Shown here: piece by piece, positions 7,158 to 7,333 of the stretch
Position numbering within the stretch: the first letter of the stretch is position 1
Layout of the letters: each line of letters starts with the position of its first letter
DNA from: Anaerolineaceae bacterium
Lineage (GTDB): Bacteria; Chloroflexota; Anaerolineae; Anaerolineales; Anaerolineaceae
NCBI GenBank assembly: GCA_014860845.1
Contig: JACZIY010000464.1
Location: 1-7,333, forward strand
Direction of reading: 5' to 3'
Length of the DNA stretch: 7,333 nt
Translations under genes and position numbers: made by a program
The notes under the pieces: generated by a model
Databases searched by the model: none
Seen by the model: only the letters and a program-made list of their open reading frames with translations
What the model was told of the DNA's origin: nothing

Positions 7158-7333
7158 GCGTAGTCACCTGATTTGATGATTTTTCCTGTAGAAAATGAGA
7201 TCAAATCTTTTGATCCAGTGGCAAACATACTGATTCGAATAATTCTTTCAAAAATTGTAATCGTTTCAACCAGGTGATCGAACGATACAACTGCAGCTTT
7301 TAAGAAAATACCTGCCATTCCAGCTAAATTTGC
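7154..7333 (-). CDS. fni: Type 2 isopentenyl-diphosphate delta-isomerase, C-terminal fragment
   Basis: The frame is open from the right window edge to a TGA at 7154-7156, giving the last 59 residues of a protein. The fragment starts ANLAGMAGIFLKAA and continues with an IRISMFATGSKDL segment. This matches the end of the FMN-dependent type 2 IPP isomerase as I remember it: the last strand and helix of the TIM barrel, then an 'IAMFLTGAKNL'-like tail. The enzyme interconverts isopentenyl and dimethylallyl diphosphate, the two substrates of the prenyl synthase next to it, which supports the call. The TGA overlaps the ATG of the synthase gene (ATGA), so the two are one transcription and translation unit. 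The catalytic and FMN sites lie outside the window. Confidence 0.72.
   Translation of the reverse strand, partial: ANLAGMAGIFLKAAVVSFDHLVETITIFERIIRISMFATGSKDLISFSTGKIIKSGDYA
7164..7169 (-). promoter_or_regulatory. Ribosome binding site of the prenyl diphosphate synthase
   Basis: AGGTGA on the minus strand is six bases before the ATG at 7157, inside the last codons of the isomerase gene. It supports the chosen start. Confidence 0.7.

Overview
The window is AT-rich bacterial chromosome with tightly packed genes and no mobile element, CRISPR array, rRNA or tRNA that I can see. The transaldolase/phosphoglucose isomerase fusion, the DDxxG-type polyprenyl synthase and the type 2 IPP isomerase next to it suggest a Chloroflexota (Anaerolineae-like) bacterium. 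That placement comes from recalled family patterns, not a search, and is only moderately secure.

Left block (1-4668, minus strand): a three-gene operon in the order transketolase, ribose-5-phosphate isomerase B, transaldolase/glucose-6-phosphate isomerase fusion. The last gene runs off the left edge. Gaps are 9 and 14 bases. Together the genes interconvert pentose phosphates with fructose-6-phosphate, glyceraldehyde-3-phosphate and glucose-6-phosphate, which is most of the non-oxidative pentose phosphate pathway. Ribulose-5-phosphate 3-epimerase is not in view.

Divergent control region (4669-4840): a perfect TATAAT facing transketolase, a near-consensus TTGACA-N16-TATGAT promoter facing right, and an imperfect 29-bp palindrome between them. 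The right-facing promoter predicts a leaderless mRNA beginning at the ATG at 4841, so the in-frame ATG at 4829 is probably not used.

Middle block (4841-6144, plus strand): a membrane-anchored TlpA/ResA-type thiol-disulfide protein, translationally coupled through TAATG to a polytopic membrane protein. The latter looks like prolipoprotein diacylglyceryl transferase (Lgt) but lacks its catalytic residues and has no cysteine. This pair is the least explained part of the window.

Right block (6141-7333, minus strand): the C-terminal end of a type 2 isopentenyl-diphosphate isomerase overlaps, through ATGA, a short-chain polyprenyl (probably geranylgeranyl) diphosphate synthase, giving an isoprenoid-precursor operon. 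Its last gene overlaps the Lgt-like gene tail to tail by four bases (TTAG). I found no clearly novel multi-gene system; the candidates for a second look are the pseudo-Lgt/TlpA pair, the leaderless promoter and the palindrome.
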